Assembly (NCBI RefSeq): GCF_009755725.1
Contig: NZ_CP046619.1
Location: 2,852,001-2,916,000, forward strand
Origin: Diaminobutyricimonas sp. LJ205
Lineage (GTDB): Bacteria; Actinomycetota; Actinomycetes; Actinomycetales; Microbacteriaceae
Direction: 5' to 3'
Length of the DNA: 64,000 nucleotides
A program made the translations under genes and the position numbers. Numbering within the stretch: the first letter of the stretch is position 1; every line of letters starts with the position of its first letter. A model generated the notes under the pieces. The model searched no databases. It was given only the letters and a program-made list of their open reading frames with translations, and was not told where the DNA came from. Below, one piece after another: positions 51,038 through 59,431 of the stretch.

Positions 51038-51748
51038 ATGCCACAGGACCCGAACATGCCCGGACCGAACGACGACTCCACGAAGCCGCTGCCAGCGGTA
51101 CCCGGGGGTGAGCCGGGGGCCGGGCAACCGGCGGCCGACGAGCCGACCGCTCCGCTTCCGCCGGCCACGGCGCCCGGATCCGACGCCGATGCGACGCAGG
51201 TTCTCGGCACCCCGGGGCTTCCGCCGGATGAGGGTCAGGGCGATCTGCCGGCCGCCGCCACGGTCCCGATCGCGCCCCACGTGCCGATCGCCGACGTCGG
51301 CGCGCCGACGGGTGCCGCTGCAGGGGCCACCGCGACCGAACCCGTCGCCGGTGGAGCAACCGCGGCCGGGACATCCGGGAAACGACCGGTGCTGCCCTGG
51401 GTGCTCGGCGGCCTGGCTTTGCTGATCGTGATCGCTCTGGTGCTGCTGGTGCCGATGCTGTTCCCCTCCACGGAACCGGTGTCCACGCCCACTCCGACCC
51501 CGACGGCGCCCACTCCGACGCAGACGCAAACCCCGACTCCCACTCCCACGCCGACGGAGACCGCGACGCCGACACCGACGCAGACGCCGACTCCTACCGA
51601 AACGGCACCGCCCCCGACCGAGACGGCCCCGCCGCCGCCACCGCCAACCGAGACGGCACCGCCACCGCCGCCGACGGAGACAACGCCACCAACTCCCCCG
51701 ACGACACCGCCAGCGACTCCTCCCGCAACTCCTCCGAGCGGGCCGTAA
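51038..51748 (+). CDS. Membrane protein with Pro/Thr-rich extracellular tail
   Basis: A 236-residue protein with a long disordered Pro/Ala/Gly-rich cytoplasmic part, one membrane helix (VLGGLALLIVIALVLLVPML, about 125-145), and an 80-residue tail of PTPT, TETAPPPP and TTPPATPP repeats outside the cell. The tail could span the cell wall. The start follows GGGGTG; the longer frame to 50942 lacks support. Function unknown. Confidence 0.75.
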   Translation: MPQDPNMPGPNDDSTKPLPAVPGGEPGAGQPAADEPTAPLPPATAPGSDADATQVLGTPGLPPDEGQGDLPAAATVPIAPHVPIADVGAPTGAAAGATATEPVAGGATAAGTSGKRPVLPWVLGGLALLIVIALVLLVPMLFPSTEPVSTPTPTPTAPTPTQTQTPTPTPTPTETATPTPTQTPTPTETAPPPTETAPPPPPPTETAPPPPPTETTPPTPPTTPPATPPATPPSGP

Positions 51749-51760
51749 CCTCGAAGCACG

Positions 51761-52795
51761 ATGAGCAACCTTGAAACCGACCCCCAGGAACTGATCTGCG
51801 AAGACGAACCCGGCAACGGGCGCGTCGAGATCCTTGAGCCGCGCGAGGTTCCTCTAGGCGGGCCGCGCGCGATGCCCGTGCGTCGCACCCTGCCGCAGCG
51901 GGGGCGCTCGCTGATCGGCCCATGGTGCTTCGTCGACCATTACGGGCCGGATCCGGTGGCGATGGATGTTCCCCCGCACCCGCACACCGGGCTGCAGACG
52001 GTGAGTTGGCTGTTCGCCGGCGAGATCGAGCACCATGACTCCTCGGGCGGAGCCGCGATCGTGCGGCCTGGGGAGCTCAACCTGATGACCGCCGGGCGGG
52101 GCATCCAGCATTCCGAGGTGTCGGTCTCGGCAGGCTCGACCAGCGGGGTGGGCTCGACCACGGAGGTGGGCCTGACCAGCGGAAGCGGCTCGACCGGTGG
52201 GGCCGGCATCCTGCACGGCGCCCAGCTGTGGACCGCACTGCCCGACGAGCACCGGCACGCAGCGCCGTTCTTCGAACGCTATGTGCCGCCGGTGACCCTG
52301 CACCAGGGCGCCCGAGTGAGCGTATTCCTTGGCAGTCTGCTTGGTCAGACCTCGACCGCGAGAGCGTTCTCGCCGATCGTCGGCGCGCAGATCGACCTGC
52401 CGCCGAACACCGAGATCGCGCTCCCGGTCGACCCGAGCTTCGAGCACGGGGTGCTGGTCGACAGCGGCGCCGTCACCGTCGACGACGAAACCGTCCCCGC
52501 CCATGCGCTCGGCTACCGGGCCCCCGGCGCTGAGACCCTCGTGCTCGCCGCCGGCGATGAGCCAGCCCGTCTGCTGCTGATCGGCGGCACCCCGTTCGGC
52601 GAGCAGATCGTCATGTGGTGGAACTTCATCGGCCGCTCCCACGACGAGGTGGTCGCCTTCCGCGAAGAGTGGCAGCGCGACGTGATCGACGGGCAGACGG
52701 ATGCCGGACGCTTCGGCCGCGTCGACGGCTACGACCGTGGCGGGGCGTTACCCGCGCCGACCCTGCCCACCGTGCGGCTCAAGCCGCGCGGCTAG
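51761..52795 (+). CDS. Pirin-family protein with an in-frame repeat-derived insertion
   Basis: A 344-residue pirin (bicupin). The metal ligands are His73 and His75 (PPHPHTG), His117 and Glu119 (IQHSE). Pirins act as iron-dependent quercetinase-like enzymes or transcription cofactors. Residues about 121-149 (Ser/Gly/Thr-rich, VSAGSTSGVGSTTEVGLTSGSG) are not part of the normal fold. They are encoded by a copy of the dispersed GGTCTCGGCAGGCTCGACCAG repeat plus degenerate GGCTCGACC units, joined without breaking the frame between the IQHSE ligand strand and LHGAQLW. Confidence 0.88.
   Translation: MSNLETDPQELICEDEPGNGRVEILEPREVPLGGPRAMPVRRTLPQRGRSLIGPWCFVDHYGPDPVAMDVPPHPHTGLQTVSWLFAGEIEHHDSSGGAAIVRPGELNLMTAGRGIQHSEVSVSAGSTSGVGSTTEVGLTSGSGSTGGAGILHGAQLWTALPDEHRHAAPFFERYVPPVTLHQGARVSVFLGSLLGQTSTARAFSPIVGAQIDLPPNTEIALPVDPSFEHGVLVDSGAVTVDDETVPAHALGYRAPGAETLVLAAGDEPARLLLIGGTPFGEQIVMWWNFIGRSHDEVVAFREEWQRDVIDGQTDAGRFGRVDGYDRGGALPAPTLPTVRLKPRG
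52129..52205. repeat. Dispersed repeat inside pirin coding sequence
   Basis: GGTCTCGGCAGGCTCGACCAGCGGGG followed by three degenerate GGSCTSACC-type units. The same core occurs in intergenic DNA at 32329, 33680 and 46886. Confidence 0.7.
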
Positions 52796-52908
52796 CACTG
52801 TCTGATCCAGTTCGGTGCGTTTGTGCATGCTGGGGACATCCGTGCCTGCTCGAACGGGCACCAACGCCCCAACGGGCACGAACATGGCCCCGCACGACCC
52901 ACGACACG

Positions 52909-54435
52909 TCACCCCGATGCGAGCAGCGCCCGCAGTGTCTGGATCGTGTCGGCGTCTTCGGGACGCTTGTCGTCGCGATAGCGCTTGACGCGGGCGAATC
53001 GCAGCGCGATCCCGCCCGGGTACCGGCTTGACCGTTGCACCCCGTCGATCGCGATCTCGACCACCGTGGTCGGCGCAACCCACACCGTGTTGGCCGTGCG
53101 CCGTACCTCAATCTGCGGGAAGTATTCGGTCTGCCAGCGCAGCACCGCGTCGGTCAGGCCTTTGAATGTCTTGCCCACCATGACGTAGTCGCCCGGCTCG
53201 CCGAACTCTCCCACAGGATCGAGCGCGCCCAGGTGAAGGTTGGAGAGCCAGCCCTCGCGCCGCCCCGACCCCCACTCGCATGCCAGCACCACGAGGTCGT
53301 AGGTGTGCACGGGCTTCACCTTGATCCAGCTCGATCCTCGGCGGCCAGCAGCGTAGGGAGAGCCGATCGCCTTCACGACCACTCCCTCCTGGCCGGCGGC
53401 GAGGGCGTCGCTGGCCACGCGCTCAGCGACTTCGGCGTCGGCGGTGACCTCGCCGGGAATCCGGTGCTCGCCGGCGATGCGCTCGAGCTCGGCCAGCCGC
53501 ATCGAGAGCGGCTCATCGAGCAGGTCGCGCCCGTCGACATGCAGCACGTCGAAGAACCACGGATGCAGCAGCGTCTCCCGCGCGGCATCCGCACCGAATC
53601 GAGACATCGTCTCCTGGAACGGGCGCGGCGCGCCGTCCTCATCAAGCGACAGCGTCTCGCCGTCGAGGATGACGTCGCGCACCGGCAGAGCACGCACCAC
53701 CTCGACGACCTCGGGCAGTCGGTGGGTGACGTCGGCGAGGTTGCGGGTGAAGACCCGCACATCATCGCCCAGGCGATGCACCTGGATGCGCGCGCCGTCG
53801 AGCTTGTATTCGACGGATGCCTCGCCGGTCGTCTCGAGCGCCGCGGACACGCTCGGCGCGGTCGCCGCGAGCATCGGCAGCACCGGGCGCCCGACCTCGA
53901 GCCCGACTGATTCGAGTTCCGCCTCACTGCCGGTGAGGGCGATGCGCGCGGTCTCGCCGAGGTCGCCCGAGAGCATCGCGGCCCGCCGCACGAGGTCGCC
54001 GGGACGGTCGGCCGCCCGCGCGATCGCGTCGGTGAGCACACCCTCGAGCGCGCCGGTGCGCATCTCGCCGAGGAGCACCCCGCCGAGGAACCGTTGCTCG
54101 CGGGCGGTGGCACGCGCGGTCAATTCGCGCAACTCTCGGGCCCTTTCCCCTGCCGACCCGGCACCGGTTGCCCCGGCCAGCCGGTCGAGCAGTGCGTCGA
54201 CCTCGGCGATGGTGATGCTCGGAGCATCCGCTTCCTCGCCCATCGCCGCGCTGAGACCGCGCCAGCCGATGCCCACCCGACCCTGGCGCGGCTTGCCCAC
54301 GAGGTAGCCGACGGCGATCGCGATCTCGTCGGGATCAAGCCGACCCAGTAGCGCCGCTAGGGCGTCGACTTTGGCGAGCCGCGATCGCGTCGAGGCAACA
54401 GTTTCGGCGGTGGTGACGAGCTCGTCGAGCAGCAC
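52909..54435 (-). CDS. ATP-dependent DNA ligase (LigB-type)
   Basis: A 508-residue ATP-dependent ligase. The N-terminal DNA-binding domain covers about 1-190, the adenylylated Lys is Lys211 (EYKLDGARIQVH), further nucleotidyltransferase motifs include DGETLS and EGVVVKA, SSWIKVKP (motif V), and the OB domain follows. It matches the actinobacterial LigB layout (Mycobacterium Rv3062 type) and is additional to the NAD-dependent replicative ligase. It converges on the pirin gene. Confidence 0.9.
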   Translation of the reverse strand: MLLDELVTTAETVASTRSRLAKVDALAALLGRLDPDEIAIAVGYLVGKPRQGRVGIGWRGLSAAMGEEADAPSITIAEVDALLDRLAGATGAGSAGERARELRELTARATAREQRFLGGVLLGEMRTGALEGVLTDAIARAADRPGDLVRRAAMLSGDLGETARIALTGSEAELESVGLEVGRPVLPMLAATAPSVSAALETTGEASVEYKLDGARIQVHRLGDDVRVFTRNLADVTHRLPEVVEVVRALPVRDVILDGETLSLDEDGAPRPFQETMSRFGADAARETLLHPWFFDVLHVDGRDLLDEPLSMRLAELERIAGEHRIPGEVTADAEVAERVASDALAAGQEGVVVKAIGSPYAAGRRGSSWIKVKPVHTYDLVVLACEWGSGRREGWLSNLHLGALDPVGEFGEPGDYVMVGKTFKGLTDAVLRWQTEYFPQIEVRRTANTVWVAPTTVVEIAIDGVQRSSRYPGGIALRFARVKRYRDDKRPEDADTIQTLRALLASG

Positions 54436-54549
54436 GGGGCCAGTCTGGCACCGGCATCCGACATCGGGGGTGCGCTTCTGATCCAGTTCGTCGTGACTGA
54501 GCCGGTGCGCGGTGGCTCAGACGCGACAGAGTGGCTCAACCGCCCGCAG

Positions 54550-54723
54550 CTAGGAGCCGGAGTGCTCCGCCTCGAACTTGGCGCGCTCTTCGGCCTCGAT
54601 CTTCGCGTAGACCTTGCGCTCGACACTGTCGGCCCGAATCACGGACCGCATCACGAACCAGAAGAGCAGCCCGACGAGAACGGTCGGAGTGACGCTCCAC
54701 AGCGCGGCGGTCCAGAAATCCAT
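54550..54723 (-). CDS. Small single-helix membrane protein
   Basis: A 57-residue protein opening MDFWTAALWSV, with one membrane segment (about 8-30) and a charged helical tail rich in Glu, Lys and Arg (VERKVYAKIEAEERAKFEAE). It lies downstream of lysS and another tiny membrane protein on the same strand. Length, composition and placement suggest a real gene of unknown function. Confidence 0.65.
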   Translation of the reverse strand: MDFWTAALWSVTPTVLVGLLFWFVMRSVIRADSVERKVYAKIEAEERAKFEAEHSGS

Positions 54724-54750
54724 ACCTCGAGGGTACCTGTTGTTGCTGGG

Positions 54751-54870
54751 TCAGGCCTTGGCGAGGATGCCGATCACGCCCGACACGACCGAGTATGCGG
54801 CGACCAACCCGACCATCACCCAGAGGGCGATCCGCGGCAGCGGCGGCTTCTTCTTTGGTTCCTCTGTCAT
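54751..54870 (-). CDS. Tiny membrane protein downstream of lysS
   Basis: A 39-residue protein: basic, Pro-rich start (MTEEPKKKPPLPR) and one membrane helix (IALWVMVGLVAAYSVVSGVIGIL). It begins 16 bases after the lysS stop and is likely cotranscribed. Function unknown. Confidence 0.6.
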   Translation of the reverse strand: MTEEPKKKPPLPRIALWVMVGLVAAYSVVSGVIGILAKA

Positions 54871-54886
54871 CGCTGGACGGGCCTCG

Positions 54887-56380
54887 CTACTTGACCAGCG
54901 GGAACAGGATCGTCTCGCGGATGCCGAGCCCGGTCAGCGCCATCAGCAGGCGGTCGATGCCCATGCCCATTCCGCCCGACGGCGGCATGCCGTGCTCCAG
55001 GGCGCGCAGGAACTCCTCGTCCAGGCGCATCGCCTCGAGATCGCCGCCGGCGGCGAGCTTCGCCTGCTCGACGAACCGTTCGCGCTGGATCACCGGGTCA
55101 ACGAGCTCCGAGTACGCCGTCGCCAGCTCGAAACCGCGCACGTACAGGTCCCACTTCTCGACCACGCCGGGCTTGGTGCGGTGCGCCCGGACCAGCGGGC
55201 TGGTGTCCACCGGGAAGTCCATCACGAAGGTCGGCCGCACCAGGTCGCCCTTGACGTAGTGCTCCCACAGTTCCTCGACGTACTTGCCGGGCAGCGGGTG
55301 CGGCACCTCGATCTCAACGGCGTCGGCCATCTCCCGCAGCTTGGCCATGGGCGTCTCGGGCGTCACCTCGGTGCCGGATGCCTCGGACAACGACTCGTAC
55401 ATCGAGAGGCGTTCCCACTGCCCGCCGAGGTCGTACTCGGTGCCGTCCGCCCAGGTCACCACGTGTGAACCGGCGACGGCCGTCGCGGCGTTTTGGATCA
55501 TCTCCTGGGTGAGGTCGGCCATCTGGTTGTAGTCGCCGTACGCCTGGTACGCCTCGAGCATTGCGAACTCGGGGCTGTGTGTGGAGTCGGCGCCCTCGTT
55601 GCGGAAGTTGCGGTTGATCTCGAACACCCGCTCCAGCCCGCCGACAACCGCGCGCTTCAGGTACAGCTCGGGCGCGATGCGCAGGAACAGCTCGGTGTCG
55701 AACGCGTTCGAGTGGGTGACGAACGGACGAGCGGATGCCCCGCCGTGCATCGTCTGCAGCATCGGCGTCTCGACCTCGAGGTAGTCGTGGTTCGCGAAAG
55801 TCTGCCGCAGTGAGCTCACCGCGAGCGCACGCGCCCGCACGGTCTGCCTGGCCTGGTCGCGGGAGATCAGGTCGAGGTAGCGCTGACGAACCCGGGTCTC
55901 TTCGTTCAGCTCGGAGTGCAGGTTCGGCAGCGGCAGGATCGCCTTGGCTGCGATCTGCCAGTCCTTCACCATGATCGACAGCTCACCGCGGCGGCTGGAG
56001 ATCACCTCGCCCGAGACGAAGACGTGGTCACCGAGGTCGACGAGTTCCTTCCAACGGTCGAGCGACTCCTGGCCAACCTCGCCGAAGCTCACCATGGCCT
56101 GGATCCGGGCGCCGTCACCGGACTGCAGCGCGGCGAAGCAGAGCTTGCCGGTGTTCCGCGAGTGCACCACGCGACCAGCGATACCAGCGATGACGCCGGT
56201 GGTGGCATCCGCCTCCAACTCGCCGTACTCCGCGCGGATCTGCGGAATCGTGGACGTGATCGGCAGGCTCACCGGGTAGGCCTCACCGTCCTCGAGCAAA
56301 CGCTCGCGCTTAGCGAGGCGCACGGCCTTCTGCTCCGAGACCTCAGCCTCGGTCAGTTCTGCCTGCTCGGTCTCGCTCAT
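54887..56380 (-). CDS. lysS: Lysyl-tRNA synthetase, class II
   Basis: A 497-residue class II synthetase. The OB-fold tRNA-binding domain is near 60-165; motif 1 region [13 protein letters not shown], motif 2 [24 protein letters not shown] near 250 and motif 3 [13 protein letters not shown] at the C-terminus are all present. The start at 56380 follows AGGAGCGCAC; a longer frame to 56563 is not supported. Two tiny membrane protein genes follow on the same strand. Confidence 0.96.
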   Translation of the reverse strand: MSETEQAELTEAEVSEQKAVRLAKRERLLEDGEAYPVSLPITSTIPQIRAEYGELEADATTGVIAGIAGRVVHSRNTGKLCFAALQSGDGARIQAMVSFGEVGQESLDRWKELVDLGDHVFVSGEVISSRRGELSIMVKDWQIAAKAILPLPNLHSELNEETRVRQRYLDLISRDQARQTVRARALAVSSLRQTFANHDYLEVETPMLQTMHGGASARPFVTHSNAFDTELFLRIAPELYLKRAVVGGLERVFEINRNFRNEGADSTHSPEFAMLEAYQAYGDYNQMADLTQEMIQNAATAVAGSHVVTWADGTEYDLGGQWERLSMYESLSEASGTEVTPETPMAKLREMADAVEIEVPHPLPGKYVEELWEHYVKGDLVRPTFVMDFPVDTSPLVRAHRTKPGVVEKWDLYVRGFELATAYSELVDPVIQRERFVEQAKLAAGGDLEAMRLDEEFLRALEHGMPPSGGMGMGIDRLLMALTGLGIRETILFPLVK

Positions 56381-56411
56381 GTGCGCTCCTGTGGTGCCGT
56401 TTGCCAACCTG

Positions 56412-57290
56412 TCAATGGTAGTTGGTCGCGGCTGGGCGAATCCGGCGGACGAAGTGCAGGAGCAGGGCGGCGACCCGGTCGGGGTCATCCCAGAGCACCA
56501 AATGGCCCGCACCGTCGACGATGGCGAGCTCGCCGCCGAGGTCACGGCGCAGCGCTTCAGCATCGCTCAGGTCGAGGAAGGAATCATCCGCCCCGTGCAT
56601 CACGAGCGTCGGCGGTGGATGCCGCGGCGGTATGGGAGGCGGCGCAGAAGTCAGCCCGGTCAGCGTCTGCTGCCAGACGCGCGCGGGGATCAACCGCGCA
56701 TCCCGGGCCACCGCGTCGCTGACCGCTTTGGGGAGCGTCGGAGGTGCCGGGAACAGGTCGAGAATCGGCGCGAGTGACTCAGGGGAGATCGGGTCTTGCA
56801 GTTGCTCGACCGCGTCGGCGAAGCCCGGCCGCCGTCCATGCAGCGAGTACGGCGAGCCGATAAGCACAAGGCCGGCTATCCGATCGGGATACGCGGAGGC
56901 CGTCGCTCGCGCAATGTAGCCGCCGCTGGAGTGCCCGACCAGGATCGCGGTCGCGGTGTCCACTTCGCCACGCGCGTCGACCGGATTGACCCCGTCGACC
57001 CCGTCGAACGGGTCGACCGCGTTGACCGCGTCAAGGAAGAGAATCATGTCCTCGGCGAAGTCGGCGAGCGCGTACCCGTTCTCCGGGGCGTCGGCGCCGC
57101 CGTGGCCGCGACCCGCCGGGACGAGCGCGTGAACCGTCGACGGCAGCCGGTCAAGCAACGGCCGCCAGAACTCAGGCGAGTCACCCCAAGCGTGCAGCAG
57201 GACCACCGGCGGGGCTCGTCCTCGATCACCCTGTTCCAGGTACGGGATTCGCAACCCGTTCCCAAGCCGAACGGCGAGATGCTCGGACAC
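56412..57290 (-). CDS. Alpha/beta-hydrolase with acidic repeat insertion
   Basis: A 292-residue hydrolase. HAWG near 33, PAGRGHGGAD near 59, nucleophile elbow GHSSGG (Ser121) and late GAGHLVLWDDPD are present. Between residues about 87 and 112 the sequence runs VNAVDPFDGVDGVNPVDARGEVD, encoded by repeated GACCCCGTCGA/GACCGCGTTGA units at 56960-57035, a low-complexity expansion just before the nucleophile strand. Substrate unknown. Confidence 0.85.
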   Translation of the reverse strand: MSEHLAVRLGNGLRIPYLEQGDRGRAPPVVLLHAWGDSPEFWRPLLDRLPSTVHALVPAGRGHGGADAPENGYALADFAEDMILFLDAVNAVDPFDGVDGVNPVDARGEVDTATAILVGHSSGGYIARATASAYPDRIAGLVLIGSPYSLHGRRPGFADAVEQLQDPISPESLAPILDLFPAPPTLPKAVSDAVARDARLIPARVWQQTLTGLTSAPPPIPPRHPPPTLVMHGADDSFLDLSDAEALRRDLGGELAIVDGAGHLVLWDDPDRVAALLLHFVRRIRPAATNYH

Positions 57291-57297
57291 TGGAACC

Positions 57298-57723
57298 CTA
57301 GACGTCGGTGCCGAACGCCCGCTTCGTCAGAATCTGCACGTCACGGTCGAGGTTGTCCAGACGCTTGTCGATCGAGTCGACCCGGCGGTCGATCGAGTCG
57401 ACTTTGGTGTCGATCGCCGCGAAATTGCCGTTGACCTCGGTGCGCAGGCCTTCGAACTTCGCATCCATCGCCTCGAAACGGTTCTCCAATTTGGCATCCA
57501 TCGCCTGGAAGCGGGACTCAAATTTTGCGTCCGTTGCATTGAAACGTTCATCCATTCGCGCAAACCGCGCGTCCATCACCTCGCGAAGTCCGCCGATCGA
57601 GGAGTTCACCTCCCGCAGTGAGGCACGCAGCGTGACGCTGAACATTGTCGTCATGACACCCAGCACAGCGAAGATGGCTGCGGCGAAAACACCGATCAGC
57701 ACCCAGACCTGTGGTTCGGACAT
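57298..57723 (-). CDS. Membrane-anchored coiled-coil protein
   Basis: A 141-residue protein with an N-terminal membrane helix (VWVLIGVFAAAIFAVLGVMTTMF) and a long coiled coil built from 7-11-residue repeats (RFARMDERFNATDAKF, RFQAMDAKLENRF, DSIDRRVDSIDKRLDNLD). It resembles DUF1640-like or phage-hole-like coiled-coil proteins only in general build. The start follows AAGGGATGGGCAAC. Function unknown. Confidence 0.7.
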   Translation of the reverse strand: MSEPQVWVLIGVFAAAIFAVLGVMTTMFSVTLRASLREVNSSIGGLREVMDARFARMDERFNATDAKFESRFQAMDAKLENRFEAMDAKFEGLRTEVNGNFAAIDTKVDSIDRRVDSIDKRLDNLDRDVQILTKRAFGTDV

Positions 57724-57887
57724 GTTGCCCATCCCTTTCATTGTCTGGCACGAACACCGCTGAGGATAGGGGTGGGGTGTGACATGGGTTTCGATACGCG
57801 CTGGAGCTAAAGGGATCGCGTCAGCGATCCGCGACGCCAGCACCACCGGAGCCTACGACGGTGGTTCTCGTCTTCGTCGGCCGCTAT

Positions 57888-58718
57888 TCAGCCGATGGTG
57901 AGACGCGCAGTGTCGATCAGCCGGGTGGTGCCGACTCGGGCAGCGATGAGGGCAGTGGCGGGGCCGGTGTAGGCAGCGTCGACAGGAAGGAACGTTGCCG
58001 GGTTCACCAGGGCGACGTAGTCCAGCGCGACATCCGGAACCGCATCGATGGTCGCGTAGGCGGCCGTCAACGCGGCTTCCGGCGACGACGCGGATGCCAC
58101 GGCCGCATTCAGCGCACGGGACAGGGTCAGCGCCGCCTGCCGTTGGGCGTCCGACAGGTACTGGTTGCGGCTGGAGAGCGCCAGTCCATCGTTCGCGCGC
58201 ACCGTGTCCACCACCTCGATCTGCACCGGCAGGTTCAGATCGCGCACCATGCGCTGCACGAGGAAGACCTGCTGGGCGTCCTTCTGGCCGAACACAGCGA
58301 TGGCCGGCTGCACCGCGTTGAGCAGCTTGGCGACGACGGTGAGCATGCCGTCGAAGTGGCCGGGCCGCGACGCTCCATCGAACAGGGTGCCGACCACGCC
58401 GGCACTGACCCGGGTCTCCACGTCGCCATTCGGGTACATCTCGGTGACCGTCGGCGCGAACACGTACTGCACGCCGCGATTCTCGAGCGCGGCGACATCC
58501 GCATCCAGGGTGCGCGGGTACTTGTCGAGGTCCTCGGTCGGGCCGAACTGCAGCGGGTTGACGAAGATCGAGACCACCACGGTCTCGGCAAGCTCCAGCG
58601 CCCGGTCCACGAGCGCGAGATGCCCCTCGTGCAGCGCGCCCATGGTCGGCACGAGCGCGACCGGGCGACCGCCCAGTTCGCTGCGCAGTTCGGCGATGGT
58701 CGTGATGACGCGGGTCAC
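57888..58718 (-). CDS. panC: Pantothenate synthetase
   Basis: A 276-residue enzyme joining pantoate and beta-alanine with ATP. PTMGALHEGHL (His of the HIGH-like motif) is near 23-33, FVNPLQFGPTEDLDKYPRT near 50, FGQKDAQQ near 150, and the KMSKS-like SSRNQYL near 185. The start is GTG 58718, overlapping the upstream DUF2520 gene by four bases (GTGA). Confidence 0.95.
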   Translation of the reverse strand: MTRVITTIAELRSELGGRPVALVPTMGALHEGHLALVDRALELAETVVVSIFVNPLQFGPTEDLDKYPRTLDADVAALENRGVQYVFAPTVTEMYPNGDVETRVSAGVVGTLFDGASRPGHFDGMLTVVAKLLNAVQPAIAVFGQKDAQQVFLVQRMVRDLNLPVQIEVVDTVRANDGLALSSRNQYLSDAQRQAALTLSRALNAAVASASSPEAALTAAYATIDAVPDVALDYVALVNPATFLPVDAAYTGPATALIAARVGTTRLIDTARLTIG

Positions 58719-59431
58719 AGTCGGTCCTCCGGGGGAATCAGGTCGGGGTCGGATGCCGCGGCCAGCGCGTTGTCGACCGATGAGCGCACCAGGGAACTGA
58801 GCACGGACCCGGGCGACTCGACCCCGATGCCGGCCAGCAGCGAGACCGCCTGGCCGATGATCGCGGCCGAGAAGCTCGTCGCCGTCTCCACCGCCTCGGC
58901 GTAAGCGGGTCGGTCGGCCTCGGCGACGAGCACCGGTTCGGCTCCCATCTCGACGACGAGTGCCTGGCCGATCGGCTGCACCGGTCCCGGCGCCGTCACC
59001 GCGCACCAGCTCTCGCGCAGGCGCACCAGGTCGATGCTGGTCCCGGTGAACGACATCGCGGGGTGCACCGCCAGCGGGATGACCCCGGCCGCGGTGGCCG
59101 GGCCAAGCACGCCGTACCCGTAGCGGGCGGAGGTGTGCATCACGAGTTGTCCGGGAATCCAGGAGCCGGTGGCGGCAAGTCCTGCGACGAGGCCCTCCAA
59201 CTCGGCATCCGGCACCGCAAGGATCACCAGTTCGCTGCGCTCGATGACCTGCGGCACGTCAAGGATCGGTACGCCCGGCAGGATAGCGTCGGCACGTTCG
59301 CGGCTCTGCTCCGAGAGCGCGCTGATGCCGGTGAGCGCGTGACCGGCGCCCGCGAGCGCGGCGCCGAGGATCGGTCCGACCCGGCCGGCACCGACGATGC
59401 CGACGCCGAGCCGCGCGGAGGGTGCACTCAC
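58715..59431 (-). CDS. Rossmann-like/DUF2520 protein next to panC
   Basis: A 238-residue protein with an N-terminal NAD(P)-binding fold (VGIVGAGRVGPILGAALAGAGH) and the C-terminal DUF2520 helical domain (VHPAMSFTGT). The build is that of ketopantoate reductase/6-phosphogluconate-type dehydrogenases. Four-base overlaps on both sides tie it to panC and the PH-domain gene. A role in pantoate formation is a context-based guess. Confidence 0.8.
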   Translation of the reverse strand: MSAPSARLGVGIVGAGRVGPILGAALAGAGHALTGISALSEQSRERADAILPGVPILDVPQVIERSELVILAVPDAELEGLVAGLAATGSWIPGQLVMHTSARYGYGVLGPATAAGVIPLAVHPAMSFTGTSIDLVRLRESWCAVTAPGPVQPIGQALVVEMGAEPVLVAEADRPAYAEAVETATSFSAAIIGQAVSLLAGIGVESPGSVLSSLVRSSVDNALAAASDPDLIPPEDRL

